Both the position numbers and the translations under genes were made by a program. From Pseudobacteriovorax antillogorgiicola (GTDB lineage Bacteria; Bdellovibrionota_B; Oligoflexia; Oligoflexales; RGVZ01), in NCBI GenBank assembly GCA_945898195.1, contig CAMDHM010000025.1:1-42530 (forward strand): a DNA stretch of 42,530 nt. Reading direction: 5' to 3'. Below, in pieces: positions 42,358 to 42,530 of this stretch (position 1 is its first letter; every line of letters begins with the position of its first letter). The notes under the pieces were generated by a model that saw only the letters and a program-made list of their open reading frames with translations, made no database searches and was not told where the DNA came from.

Positions 42358-42530
42358 CTACATGGCTGCGCCTGGCGCCGCAATCGCGAGCACCCCGAGG
42401 GCCCAGACTTTCTGGGCCCCTTGCCTTTGTCCCTTGAATCGCGCCCGCGCCGCGGCTTCCCGTTTGAGGTCGATCATCACATTGTGTGCGCCGACGTAGA
42501 GATCTAGGCGGCACTGCAGTCGGTCCACGC
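42358..42530 (-). CDS. 3' end of an unidentified gene
   Basis: A minus frame open from the right edge to TAG 42360-42358 encodes at least 57 residues: DRLQCRLDLYVGAHNVMIDL, KREAAARARFKGQRQGAQKV, then WALGVLAIAAPGAAM. The amphipathic basic helix followed by a hydrophobic C-terminal tail looks like a real protein end with a membrane segment. Its stop lies seven bases after the uppP stop, a normal convergent spacing. The family is not recognisable from this much. It contains an exact 9-base inverted repeat. Confidence 0.45.
   Translation of the reverse strand, partial: VDRLQCRLDLYVGAHNVMIDLKREAAARARFKGQRQGAQKVWALGVLAIAAPGAAM
42399..42419. repeat. Exact 9-base inverted repeat near the right edge
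   Basis: GGGCCCAGA-CTT-TCTGGGCCC lies 48 bases after the uppP stop, inside the predicted convergent gene end. On the plus strand it could act as the uppP terminator, although the following CCTTGCCTTTG is a poor U-tract. Confidence 0.5.

Overview
The window reads as a chromosomal segment of a Gram-negative, didermic bacterium of moderate GC. It carries many lipoprotein signal peptides, an AsmA protein, a CtpA-type protease, PlsB and a RodZ-like protein. The dprA-smg-topA order is a proteobacterial hallmark. Several features fit the Bdellovibrionota/Oligoflexia (former Deltaproteobacteria) better than gamma- or alphaproteobacteria: lineage-specific lipoproteins between housekeeping genes, a transglutaminase-elicitor-like lipoprotein, PilZ next to LysM, and GMP reductase with base salvage. 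The placement is inference, because there is no rRNA or ribosomal protein gene to confirm it. No CRISPR array, prophage, IS element or toxin-antitoxin pair is visible.

Left part (1-6.2 kb): a minus-strand unit of a large lipoprotein, a pyrimidine-nucleoside phosphorylase and the start of hypoxanthine phosphoribosyltransferase is coupled by two ATGA overlaps. Divergent to it are a small Cys-rich protein and an unknown protein. Next come tRNA-Ala(TGC) with a strong terminator and a roughly 800-base non-coding stretch holding a decayed Fic gene. 6.2-15 kb: a polytopic membrane protein, a SCO-like protein with a perfect hexanucleotide repeat, a transglutaminase-like lipoprotein, a CBS-less IMPDH/GMP reductase family enzyme, an unknown protein and a divergent AsmA protein.

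15-25.5 kb: ten consecutive minus-strand genes. In transcription order these are PilZ, TPR lipoprotein, LysM protein, dprA, smg (DUF494), topA, a solitary CpaF/VirB11-type ATPase and three lipoproteins. 25.6-33 kb: a small outer-membrane-like protein, then a minus-strand unit panC-plsB-rsgA-acyl-CoA dehydrogenase-degenerate EEP-fold lipoprotein with a recognisable promoter upstream of panC. 33-42.5 kb: a RodZ-like protein divergent from a TPR lipoprotein/CtpA pair; a minus-strand unit DHH phosphoesterase-folE-yciO-lipB-small unknown; ytfJ with a clear terminator; a small membrane protein divergent from uppP; and the 3' end of an unidentified gene.

Together the genes cover nucleotide salvage, cofactors (pantothenate, tetrahydrofolate, lipoate), phospholipid and undecaprenyl-phosphate metabolism, DNA topology and uptake, and envelope biogenesis. 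No complete new system can be claimed. The best leads are the orphan CpaF ATPase with its lipoprotein neighbours, the transglutaminase-elicitor-like lipoprotein behind an intrinsic terminator, the PilZ-TPR-LysM trio and the Fic relic beside the tRNA. Start codons were often moved inward from the longest frame on the basis of Shine-Dalgarno sites and signal peptides. Family names come from recognised motifs, not database searches.
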